From NCBI GenBank assembly GCA_023384315.1, contig JAHDWY010000073.1, positions 1 through 5,016 on the forward strand: a stretch of 5,016 nucleotides of DNA. The letters are read 5' to 3'. The notes beneath the pieces are model-generated. The model saw nothing but the letters and a program-made list of their open reading frames with translations, searched no databases and was not told where the DNA came from. This document shows, piece by piece, positions 1-5,016 of this stretch. Source of the stretch: Candidatus Hydrogenedentota bacterium (GTDB lineage: Bacteria > Hydrogenedentota > Hydrogenedentia > Hydrogenedentales > SLHB01). Each line of letters starts with the position of its first letter. Within the stretch, counting starts at the first letter, position 1. The translations under genes were made by a program, and so were the position numbers.

Positions 1-1062
1 TTCCTGCGATCGGGCGACTACTCTTATCTGCCGGGGCCGGATGATATCTACGTGTCGCCGTCGCAGATTCGCAAGTTCGCCTTGCGTACCGGCGACACGA
101 TTCAAGGTCACGTGCGGCCGCCGAAGGAAGGCGAGCGGTATTTCGCCTTGCTGAAAGTCGAGGCGGTGAACTACGAGAGCCCCGACGTCGCGCGCGAACG
201 CATCCTCTTCGACAACCTGACGCCCCTCCACCCGAACGAGCGCCTCGTCCTCGAAACCGAGCAGAAAGAAGTGGCCATGCGCATCATGGACCTCATCTCT
301 CCCATCGGTAAGGGGCAACGCGGTCTCATCGTGGCGGCGCCGTTTACCGGCAAGACGGTCCTTCTGCAAAAGATCGCCAACAGCATCGGCATTAACCATC
401 CCGAAGCGCACGTCATTGTGCTGCTCATCGACGAGCGACCCGAGGAAGTGACGGACATGTCGCGGTCGGTGAAGGGCGAGGTTATCGCGTCGACCTTCGA
501 CGAACCGCCCGAGCGCCACGTGCAGGTTGCCGAGATGGTATTGGAAAAGGCGAAGCGCCTGGTCGAGCACAAGCGCGACGTGATCATCCTCCTGGACTCG
601 ATCACCCGTCTCGCCCGCGCGTACAACGTGATCGTGCCTGCCAGCGGCAAGGTGCTATCCGGTGGTGTGGATGCGAATGCCTTGCAGCGCCCGAAACGGT
701 TCTTCGGCGCAGCCCGCAACATCGAAGAAGGTGGAAGCTTGACGATCCTCGCCACGGCGCTGGTCGAAACCGGCAGTCGTATGGACGATGTCATCTTCGA
801 AGAGTTCAAAGGCACGGGCAACATGGAGATCCACCTGGATCGCCGCCTCATGGAGAAGCGCATCTTCCCGGCCCTGGACGTGCTCAAGTCGCGTACGCGT
901 AAGGAAGAGTTGCTCATCGCCGAAGACGAGTTGCAGCGCATCTGGCTGTTGCTGAAAGTGCTCAGCCCGCTCAGTGTCACGGAAGCAACGGAATTGCTCA
1001 TCGACAAGCTGAGAAAGACCAAGACCAATTCCGACTTCTTGTCGATGATGCAGAAGATGTAG
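1..1062 (+). CDS. rho: Transcription termination factor Rho, 3' portion (N-terminus off the window)
   Basis: RNA-dependent hexameric helicase/ATPase that ends transcription at Rho-dependent sites; cytoplasmic. The frame is open from base 1 and gives 353 residues. The first residues, FLRSGDYSYLPGPDDIYVSP, are the end of the primary RNA-binding (cold-shock-like) domain, aligning from about F64 of E. coli Rho by recollection, so roughly 60 or more residues are missing upstream. Counting from the window's first codon, the ATPase domain shows a P-loop APFTGKT at 113-119 (lysine 118), the catalytic-glutamate motif IDERPEE with E145, a Walker B stretch VIILLD ending at D199, a Q-loop LSGGVDANAL at 219-228, and arginines 287 and 300 that match E. 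coli R353 and R366. The C-terminus ends in the usual TKTNSDF..MM form, so the 3' end is intact (TAG stop). No internal GTG or ATG should be taken as the real start, because the homology continues to the window edge. The following gene converges on it from 38 bases away. Confidence 0.98.
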   Translation, partial: FLRSGDYSYLPGPDDIYVSPSQIRKFALRTGDTIQGHVRPPKEGERYFALLKVEAVNYESPDVARERILFDNLTPLHPNERLVLETEQKEVAMRIMDLISPIGKGQRGLIVAAPFTGKTVLLQKIANSIGINHPEAHVIVLLIDERPEEVTDMSRSVKGEVIASTFDEPPERHVQVAEMVLEKAKRLVEHKRDVIILLDSITRLARAYNVIVPASGKVLSGGVDANALQRPKRFFGAARNIEEGGSLTILATALVETGSRMDDVIFEEFKGTGNMEIHLDRRLMEKRIFPALDVLKSRTRKEELLIAEDELQRIWLLLKVLSPLSVTEATELLIDKLRKTKTNSDFLSMMQKM

Positions 1063-1100
1063 GTTCGGCCCGGGGGAAATCCGAGGTCGAGAAGCTAGGT
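1063..1100. other. Convergent intergenic gap, rho / hydrolase
   Basis: These 38 bases separate the rho stop from the stop of the oppositely oriented hydrolase gene. I see no hairpin followed by a T-run on either strand, so neither gene has an obvious intrinsic terminator here. The hexamer CTAGGT occurs twice in tandem at 1095-1106, overlapping the hydrolase stop codon; this is probably chance. Confidence 0.6.
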
Positions 1101-2063
1101 CTAGGTGTTTTCGGTGCCGCTGGTGTCCGGGTGGCGATCGAACCATGCGCACGCTGCGTGTGGCAGGTCTTCGTGACCGCCGTCGAAAATGGTAAGCCGG
1201 GAGGCTCCGGCCGACCGCCGGAAGTAGATCGGGCGATCGTAAGACGGATCGGACCGATCGGTCGGATCCGTCCGATCGGCCAAGTCAAGGGTATTCCGCG
1301 CGAGGATCAACTCTAGTTCTTCATCGGAGATGGCGGGTCCATTTACAGACTTCGCGAGCGCGTTGAATGCCCACACGCTGTGCTGTACACCGATTCCTCG
1401 GGGTTGGCCGTCGTGAATGCCATGGGCGATATCGACGGGTAGCCCGGCCGCTTTGTCCATGTGGAACACAGGCGACCGATAGCGCAATTCGCGATCGACT
1501 TCTGCCGAGGACCCCGGCGCGCCTCCGGCGACTTTCTCCACGTGGCGGTAGGCTTTGGCGTCCATCGCCCTGCATTCGGCGTGAAAAGCGGCTAAGTCGG
1601 TGATGGAACACCAAGCTGACACGGCGGCCCAACGGTCCGGTGCTTCGCCCGCCATGATGAGCGCCATGTGACCGCCGCCCGAGCACCCGCCCAGATAGAT
1701 ACGATTCTCGTCGACCTCGTGATTCGCACAAGCCCAGTCCACGGCATCGAGCACATCCTGCCGGGCAAGCCGCGAGGCACAGGCTTGCGGTCGGCGATTG
1801 GGTCCGCGAAAATCCGGCGCGAGAAAATGCCAGTTTCGTTTGGCCGCCTCGACCTGCCACGGGGTCGAATCGAAATCGTAACGGTGCCGCCACGGATGGA
1901 GGTAAACCAGGAGGGGCTGCGGTCCGCCGTTTTTCGCAGGTATGAAGAGGCACGGTTGCCGGTGACGATCAACCGTACTTTGCACTCGGATGGTGTACCG
2001 TGCGGCGGTTGCGGAAACCTTGTCGCGCTTGCGCAAGCCCAGTTTTTGAAGCAACCGCTTCAC
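1101..2063 (-). CDS. Alpha/beta hydrolase, prolyl-oligopeptidase (S9)-like esterase/peptidase
   Basis: Predicted cytoplasmic serine hydrolase of 320 residues; substrate unknown (ester or peptide). The fold signature is LLVYLHPW near 51-58 (oxyanion-hole region), then the nucleophile elbow G-C-S-G-G with S128, a probable acid D218 in HGIHDG, and H297 in DGGHED, in the expected order S-D-H. There is no signal peptide or membrane segment; the N-terminus is basic. The start is GTG at 2063-2061, the first start codon after an in-frame stop, and that stop is the TGA of the aldolase upstream. Only CGTCCCCCG (9 bases) separates them, with no good ribosome-binding site beyond a G-rich run inside the aldolase end, so reinitiation or coupled translation is likely. 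Residues 263-274 are encoded by a 9-bp tandem repeat in a surface-loop position between D218 and H297. The gene ends with TAG, facing rho. The family call is firm; acetyl-xylan esterase or peptidase activity cannot be told apart from sequence alone. Confidence 0.88.
   Translation of the reverse strand: MKRLLQKLGLRKRDKVSATAARYTIRVQSTVDRHRQPCLFIPAKNGGPQPLLVYLHPWRHRYDFDSTPWQVEAAKRNWHFLAPDFRGPNRRPQACASRLARQDVLDAVDWACANHEVDENRIYLGGCSGGGHMALIMAGEAPDRWAAVSAWCSITDLAAFHAECRAMDAKAYRHVEKVAGGAPGSSAEVDRELRYRSPVFHMDKAAGLPVDIAHGIHDGQPRGIGVQHSVWAFNALAKSVNGPAISDEELELILARNTLDLADRTDPTDRSDPSYDRPIYFRRSAGASRLTIFDGGHEDLPHAACAWFDRHPDTSGTENT
1242..1277 (-). repeat. Four-copy 9-bp tandem repeat inside the hydrolase gene
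   Basis: Read on the coding strand, the units are GATCGGACG, GATCCGACC, GATCGGTCC and GATCCGTCT, encoding D-R-T, D-P-T, D-R-S and D-P-S (residues 263-274). The block stays in frame. It contains a 12-bp perfect palindrome GACCGATCGGTC at 1252-1263, an 8-bp palindrome CGGATCCG at 1263-1270, and inverted arms GATCGGAC (1247-1254) and GTCCGATC (1270-1277). Units 1 and 3 (D-R) alternate with units 2 and 4 (D-P), which suggests duplication of an 18-bp unit that was itself a doubled 9-mer. Confidence 0.9.
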
Positions 2064-2072
2064 CGGGGGACG

Positions 2073-2726
2073 TCATCCGCCCCGCGCGGCGCGCACCGCG
2101 TCGGCAAAGGCGCGGGCGTTCTTGGTGATGCCGTCGAAATCGCGCGAGGCCACGAGTTTCTTCGCGACAAGATTCCCGCCGACGCCAAGGGCTACCGCGC
2201 CCGCCTTCAAGAATTCGCCTACGTTGTCCACTTCTACGCCGCCCGTGGGAATGAGCGGGATTTGGGGAAGTGGTCCCTTGATGGCCTTCAGATACTCCGG
2301 TCCACCAATGCTTGCAGGGAATACCTTTACGAAATCCGAACCCGCTTCCCATGCGGTCAGAATCTCCGTCGGCGTATAGGCGCCCGCTGCAATCGGTTTT
2401 CCGTACCGCCGCGCCATCTGGATCACGGGAATCGATAGCGTAGGCGTAACAACATACTCCGCACCGGCCAGGATCGCCATGCGACACGTTTCCGCGTCCA
2501 GCACCGTTCCCACGCCCAGAAGCACGTCCGCCCCCGCCAGTTTCTTAGTCGCGGTCTCGATACACTCCAGGGCGCCCGGGGTGGTCATGGTCACTTCAAT
2601 ACAGTGAACGCCACCCGCCGCAACGGCTTCCACAACCCGGACCAGATCGTCGCCCCCGGAATCCGCACGCACGACCGCGACAATGCATTTCTCGATCAAA
2701 TAATTGATGGCGTCGTACTTGTTCAT
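2073..2726 (-). CDS. eda: KDPG/KHG aldolase (bifunctional 2-keto-3-deoxy-6-phosphogluconate / 4-hydroxy-2-oxoglutarate aldolase)
   Basis: Class I aldolase that splits 2-keto-3-deoxy-6-phosphogluconate into pyruvate and glyceraldehyde 3-phosphate (Entner-Doudoroff and hexuronate breakdown); cytoplasmic, trimeric in the family. It has 217 residues, close to the roughly 213 of E. coli Eda. Visible family marks are AVVR (17-20), the catalytic glutamate E44 in IEVTMTTPGA, GVGTVLD (71-77), the AYTPTE loop (116-121), the Schiff-base lysine K134 in FVKVFPAS, and the phosphate-binding glycines PTGGV (160-164) and VGGN (182-185). The frame stays open upstream to a TTG at 2789, but ATG 2726-2724 is preferred: it gives the family N-terminus MNKYDAINYL and has GGGGAA seven bases upstream. 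It ends in TGA, the only TGA stop in the window, followed after 9 bases by the hydrolase start in the same frame. A 2-keto-3-deoxy-6-phosphogalactonate aldolase role cannot be excluded from sequence. Confidence 0.95.
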   Translation of the reverse strand: MNKYDAINYLIEKCIVAVVRADSGGDDLVRVVEAVAAGGVHCIEVTMTTPGALECIETATKKLAGADVLLGVGTVLDAETCRMAILAGAEYVVTPTLSIPVIQMARRYGKPIAAGAYTPTEILTAWEAGSDFVKVFPASIGGPEYLKAIKGPLPQIPLIPTGGVEVDNVGEFLKAGAVALGVGGNLVAKKLVASRDFDGITKNARAFADAVRAARGG

Positions 2727-2733
2727 AATTCGT

Positions 2734-2739
2734 TTCCCC
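2734..2739 (-). promoter_or_regulatory. Shine-Dalgarno-like site for the KDPG aldolase
   Basis: GGGGAA on the minus strand lies seven bases before ATG 2726-2724. It supports that start over the upstream TTG of the longer frame. Confidence 0.45.
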
Positions 2740-2776
2740 AGTAGTGCTGCATGCGCCGCATTCGAACACAGGATCC

Positions 2777-2798
2777 ACCCGCGCTTCAACCGCCGGGT
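2777..2798 (-). other. Weak bulged hairpin between the kinase and aldolase genes
   Basis: On the minus strand, ACCCG, a bulged G and CG pair with CGCGGGT around the 7-base loop GTTGAAG: seven base pairs with one bulge, starting 9 bases after the kinase stop. No T-run follows, so it is not a standard intrinsic terminator. It could protect a processed mRNA end, partly attenuate transcription, or be chance. The rest of the 81-base gap holds only the aldolase ribosome-binding site; no convincing promoter is visible, which favours co-transcription with the kinase. Confidence 0.3.
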
Positions 2799-2807
2799 GT
2801 CATGCTC

Positions 2808-4490
2808 CTACCGCTGCGCCCGTTCGATAGGAAGCACACAACGGAACCCTACCGTAGGCAAGGCGCTTTCCGGAAACAGTCCTTTCCGCGCGGCGCATCG
2901 GAGTTCGTCGGCCTTGGAACGCCACGACCCGCCGCGAATCGCCCGCTTGGGTGGACCCGTGCGAGCCGCCGCCTCACGACGGGCGGTATCGTAGGGAAGA
3001 AACAAGTCGGCCGTCCACTCGTACACATTTCCCGCGAGGTCATAAACGTTGTCCGGCGTCTTGCCTTCCTCGTGCATAGACACGATGGACGGCATGTTGA
3101 GGAAGTCGCGATAGTTCGCCTTGTGGGCGTCCGGTTCCTGGTGTCCCCAAGGGTACTTTCGGTTTTCCTTGCCGCGTGCCGCGTATTCCCACTGCGCTTC
3201 CGAGGGTAACGCCTTCCCGGCCCAGGCGGCGTACGCGGCCGCATCCTCCCACGTTACGCCGATGACCGGTTGATCGGCGCCCCGGTAGTCCGGGATGCCC
3301 CAGAGCTTGGGATTCGGCCGCCCCGTCGCGCGCAGAAACTCTTCGAATTGGGCGTTCGTTACGGGATACGCGTCTATGTAGAAGGGCTCCACCGTCGTTT
3401 CAAACTCAGGCGCTTCATCGGCAATCCCGTTGTTACCCATAAGAAAGCTGCCGCCTTCGAGAAACACCATGCCATCCGTGGAGACTTCACGCCCAGGCTC
3501 GACTTCAATGCGCGTTTTCAGGGTCGCACGATAGGATTCGTCAAAAGCTTTCAGGAGGTTCGCGCGCAAACCCCCGGGGGTTTGCCAGGGGTCTCCCCGG
3601 GGTATCGGCCCGCCCTTCGCAATGACGCCCCGCCGGTATGGCGCGACGCCGGCGCCCACGGCGGTCACTTCGACGAAGTCGTCCAGCGGTGTCCGCAGGT
3701 TGAGCAGTTCCCGGAAGATCAGCCCGACCGAATACAGGTCAGCGCGGGAATCGATTTCCGCGTGGCGCAATTGCTCGGGCGACGCATAGGCTTCGGTACC
3801 TACCACCCGGGTCGGTTTACCATCGGGCCCCTTGTCCGTGAAGAGGCACTCTTCATCGACGACTTTGGCGAGCCCGAAGTCCAACACCTTCAGATGTTCG
3901 CCTGCGAGCAACATGACGTTCTCCGGCTTGATATCGCGATGGATGACGATGCGGTGCGCGTAGTCGAGTGCTGCCAGAATCTGCGCGGTCAGCGTAACGG
4001 CCAGCCTTACGTCGACTAGCCTGCGTTGATTGCGGCAATTCCGGAGAAAGGCCCGCAGTGACTGGCCCTGAAGGTACTCCATGGAGATATAGAGGATTCC
4101 CTCAGGCGTGGCGCTGACGTCATGGACCGCCACGACGTTCTCGTGGCGGAGCCGACGGGCGACCTGAGCCTCTTGAATGAACAGCTTGACGCCCTTCTGC
4201 GTATGCACGATGCGCGGGTCAAGAAACTTCAGCGCGACCCGCTCGTTCATCAAGGTGTCGTGGGCCCGGTAGACCATGCCCATGCCGCCCTTGCCGATTG
4301 GCGCCTCGATGACGTATCGATCAGAAATGCGATGGCCTGGTTCAAACTGGAGATCCAGCTCCCTGTCGCCGTTCGCGGTATGGGGGACTAGCAACCGCGC
4401 GCCACAGCCAAAACACACCCCCCAACGTCCTTGGACCGTTGGTGGTACCGAGATAGTCAGACCGCATTGAGTGCACGTAACGTGAATCAT
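2808..4490 (-). CDS. Zinc-ribbon / Ser-Thr protein kinase / SUMF1 (FGE-sulfatase-like) fusion protein
   Basis: A 560-residue signalling protein in three parts. Residues 1-35 carry a short zinc-ribbon-like motif, C6-x2-C9 and C26-x2-C29. Residues about 60-320 are a Hanks-type kinase: glycine loop GKGGMG (66-71), ATP lysine K88 in VALK, helix-C E107, catalytic HRDIKPEN (184-191, D186), DFG (204-206), SPE at 237-239 in place of APE, and helix-F D251. Residues about 340-553 are a SUMF1/FGE-type domain with MVFLEGGSFLMG, PVTNAQFEEF, VTWEDAAAYAAWAGKALPSE, NVYDLAGNVYEW, RGGSW and GFRCV. No transmembrane segment is seen, so it is probably cytoplasmic. Kinase-SUMF1 fusions are a known architecture, annotated as bifunctional kinase/formylglycine-generating enzyme. 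Here the paired catalytic cysteines of true FGE are absent (the domain has only C532 and C551), so sulfatase activation is unlikely. The subdomain XI arginine position reads DPWQT (P301) instead of xRWQT. ATG 4490-4488 is chosen because the zinc ribbon starts right there; no clear ribosome-binding site precedes it. The aldolase starts 81 bases beyond its TAG stop. Confidence 0.95.
   Translation of the reverse strand: MIHVTCTQCGLTISVPPTVQGRWGVCFGCGARLLVPHTANGDRELDLQFEPGHRISDRYVIEAPIGKGGMGMVYRAHDTLMNERVALKFLDPRIVHTQKGVKLFIQEAQVARRLRHENVVAVHDVSATPEGILYISMEYLQGQSLRAFLRNCRNQRRLVDVRLAVTLTAQILAALDYAHRIVIHRDIKPENVMLLAGEHLKVLDFGLAKVVDEECLFTDKGPDGKPTRVVGTEAYASPEQLRHAEIDSRADLYSVGLIFRELLNLRTPLDDFVEVTAVGAGVAPYRRGVIAKGGPIPRGDPWQTPGGLRANLLKAFDESYRATLKTRIEVEPGREVSTDGMVFLEGGSFLMGNNGIADEAPEFETTVEPFYIDAYPVTNAQFEEFLRATGRPNPKLWGIPDYRGADQPVIGVTWEDAAAYAAWAGKALPSEAQWEYAARGKENRKYPWGHQEPDAHKANYRDFLNMPSIVSMHEEGKTPDNVYDLAGNVYEWTADLFLPYDTARREAAARTGPPKRAIRGGSWRSKADELRCAARKGLFPESALPTVGFRCVLPIERAQR
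3566..3585. repeat. Perfect 20-bp palindrome in the kinase coding region
   Basis: GCAAACCCCCGGGGGTTTGC reads the same on both strands with no spacer. It overlaps the codons for Q303-T-P-G-G-L308 of the kinase C-lobe (the helix-I region). Two smaller symmetrical blocks follow directly: GGGG-TCT-CCCC at 3588-3598 and CCCCGGGG at 3595-3602. Together they make a GC-rich, fold-prone patch of about 37 bases. Confidence 0.9.
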
Positions 4491-4532
4491 GGTAAGGCAG
4501 GAATGCTACCACAGCCGCGTGACGGCGAGCAA

Positions 4533-4560
4533 TGTATATCCCCTGGATTAAATGAAGCAA
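4533..4560 (-). promoter_or_regulatory. Candidate sigma-70-like promoter for the kinase gene
   Basis: On the minus strand, TTGCTT (4560-4555), a 16-base spacer and TATACA (4538-4533) resemble -35 and -10 boxes, placing a start about 35-40 bases before the kinase ATG. A better -35 match, TTGACG, lies at 4571-4566, but it is 27 bases from TATACA, too far to pair with it. The match is modest. Its position, just downstream of a terminator and in the AT-richest patch of the gap, supports it. Confidence 0.35.
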
Positions 4561-4585
4561 CTCACCGTCAACGGAGAATAAGGAA

Positions 4586-4617
4586 CCGGCCCGGATCGGG
4601 TGACCGATGCGGGCCGG
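4586..4617 (-). terminator. Hairpin terminator after the TIM barrel gene
   Basis: CCGGCCCG (4586-4593) pairs perfectly with CGGGCCGG (4610-4617). After one mismatch (positions 4594/4609), ATCGG (4595-4599) pairs with CCGAT (4604-4608) around a 4-base loop. On the minus strand it begins 22 bases after the TIM barrel TAA stop and is followed by TTCCTTATTCTCC, a moderately T-rich tail. It probably isolates the TIM barrel gene from the kinase unit. Confidence 0.75.
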
Positions 4618-4639
4618 CGTGGTTTCTTGATGGAGCGAT

Positions 4640-5016
4640 TTAGACTTCGAAGCTGTCGCAGTAGCGATAGGCGTCGATGAGCGCGCGTTCGCCTTCCTTG
4701 CCGGGCTGGGAGTTTCCGTGCTCCATGCCCATGATGCCGTCGAATCCCTTCGCATGGATGTGCTTGAAGATGTTCCGGTAGTTCATCTCGCCGGTCGTCG
4801 GCTCTTTCCGGCCGGGATTGTCTCCGATCTGGAAATAGGCGACTTCGCTCCACGCGCGGTCGATATTCGGGATGATGTTCCCCTCGGTAATCTGCTGGTG
4901 GTACATGTCGAACAGGATTTTGCACGAGGGGCTGCCCACGGCCTGGCAAATCATGAACGCCTGAGGGATCTTCGTGAGGAAGAGACCCGGATGATCGCGC
5001 CACGCATTTAACGGCT
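4640..5016 (-). CDS. Hydroxypyruvate isomerase-like TIM barrel protein (sugar phosphate isomerase/epimerase family), C-terminal part
   Basis: The frame is open to the right window edge, so the start is missing; 124 residues are visible, ending in TAA. The fold is the xylose-isomerase-like / AP-endonuclease-2 TIM barrel. Hallmarks resembling bacterial hydroxypyruvate isomerase are ILFDMYHQQ (D36, counting from the first full codon in the window), AYFQIGDNPGRKEPTTGEMNY (Q62), and MGMEHG (E98); these fit three of the four divalent-metal ligands of the family. The motif following the QIGDNPGR strand matches the P-GTGEINY type of hydroxypyruvate isomerases. Enzymes of this family isomerise small keto/aldo sugars or sugar acids; the exact substrate cannot be assigned. 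No internal ATG should be used as a start, because homologous sequence (WRDHPGLFLTKIPQAF) continues before the ATG at 4954. A terminator follows it, so it is probably not in the kinase transcript. Confidence 0.9.
   Translation of the reverse strand, partial: PLNAWRDHPGLFLTKIPQAFMICQAVGSPSCKILFDMYHQQITEGNIIPNIDRAWSEVAYFQIGDNPGRKEPTTGEMNYRNIFKHIHAKGFDGIMGMEHGNSQPGKEGERALIDAYRYCDSFEV

Noticed and set aside
171..1028. Long minus-strand open frame of 285 codons opposite rho
   Set aside because: It is fully antisense to a gene with strong Rho homology; the peptide is rich in Ser/Arg/Met without a recognisable domain, typical of a GC-rich shadow frame.
2073..2075. UGA recoding (Gly or Trp) making a single aldolase-hydrolase protein
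   Set aside because: The aldolase ends at its normal family length, Trp is encoded by TGG throughout, the genome is GC-rich unlike most recoded lineages, and a start codon follows directly.
1668..2438. Plus-strand open frame of 256 codons opposite the hydrolase and aldolase
   Set aside because: It spans the junction of two well-supported minus-strand genes and has no family motif; a shadow frame.
2727..2789. Longer aldolase N-terminus starting at TTG 2789
   Set aside because: The extra 21 residues do not resemble the family N-terminus, while ATG 2726 has a ribosome-binding-like site and gives the normal length.
2777..2798. Intrinsic terminator between kinase and aldolase
   Set aside because: The stem is short and bulged and no T-run follows; kept only as a weak hairpin.
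3270..4019. Plus-strand open frame of 249 codons opposite the kinase
   Set aside because: It is antisense to clear kinase motifs (HRD, DFG) and shows no domain signal of its own.
1..5016. CRISPR array, tRNA, insertion sequence or phage genes
   Set aside because: No regularly spaced direct repeats, cloverleaf sequence, transposase motif or terminal inverted repeats were seen on either strand.

Overview
The window reads as ordinary chromosomal DNA from a GC-rich bacterium of the Planctomycetota / Verrucomicrobiota / Hydrogenedentota kind. The clues are a zinc-ribbon Ser/Thr kinase fused to a SUMF1 (formylglycine-generating-enzyme-like) domain, a planctomycete-style prolyl-oligopeptidase-type hydrolase, and a hydroxypyruvate-isomerase-like TIM barrel protein. 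This lineage call is inferred from gene architecture and has not been tested by any search.

Layout, left to right. Positions 1-1062 (+) hold the C-terminal 353 residues of transcription terminator Rho; its N-terminus lies off the left edge. After 38 bases comes a run of minus-strand genes that converge on rho. Read in their own direction from the right edge, they are: a partial hydroxypyruvate-isomerase-like TIM barrel gene (5016-4640); a strong hairpin terminator (4617-4586); a candidate promoter (4560-4533); a 560-residue zinc-ribbon/kinase/SUMF1 fusion (4490-2808); an 81-base gap with a weak hairpin and a Shine-Dalgarno-like site; a KDPG/KHG aldolase (2726-2073); and an alpha/beta hydrolase (2063-1101) starting 9 bases after the aldolase stop, in the same frame. 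No gap between genes exceeds about 150 bases. I see no tRNA, rRNA, CRISPR array or insertion sequence.

Functionally, the aldolase, the hydrolase and the TIM barrel enzyme suggest sugar-acid or carbohydrate-ester breakdown. The kinase-SUMF1 protein looks like a cytoplasmic signalling protein transcribed just ahead of the aldolase and hydrolase. Whether it controls them is inference.

No clear new system is present. The points most worth a second look are: an exact four-copy 9-bp tandem repeat inside the hydrolase, between two catalytic residues; a perfect 20-bp palindrome in the kinase C-lobe coding region; loss of both catalytic cysteines in the SUMF1 domain and of the conserved subdomain XI arginine in the kinase; and the same-frame, UGA-separated aldolase/hydrolase pair.
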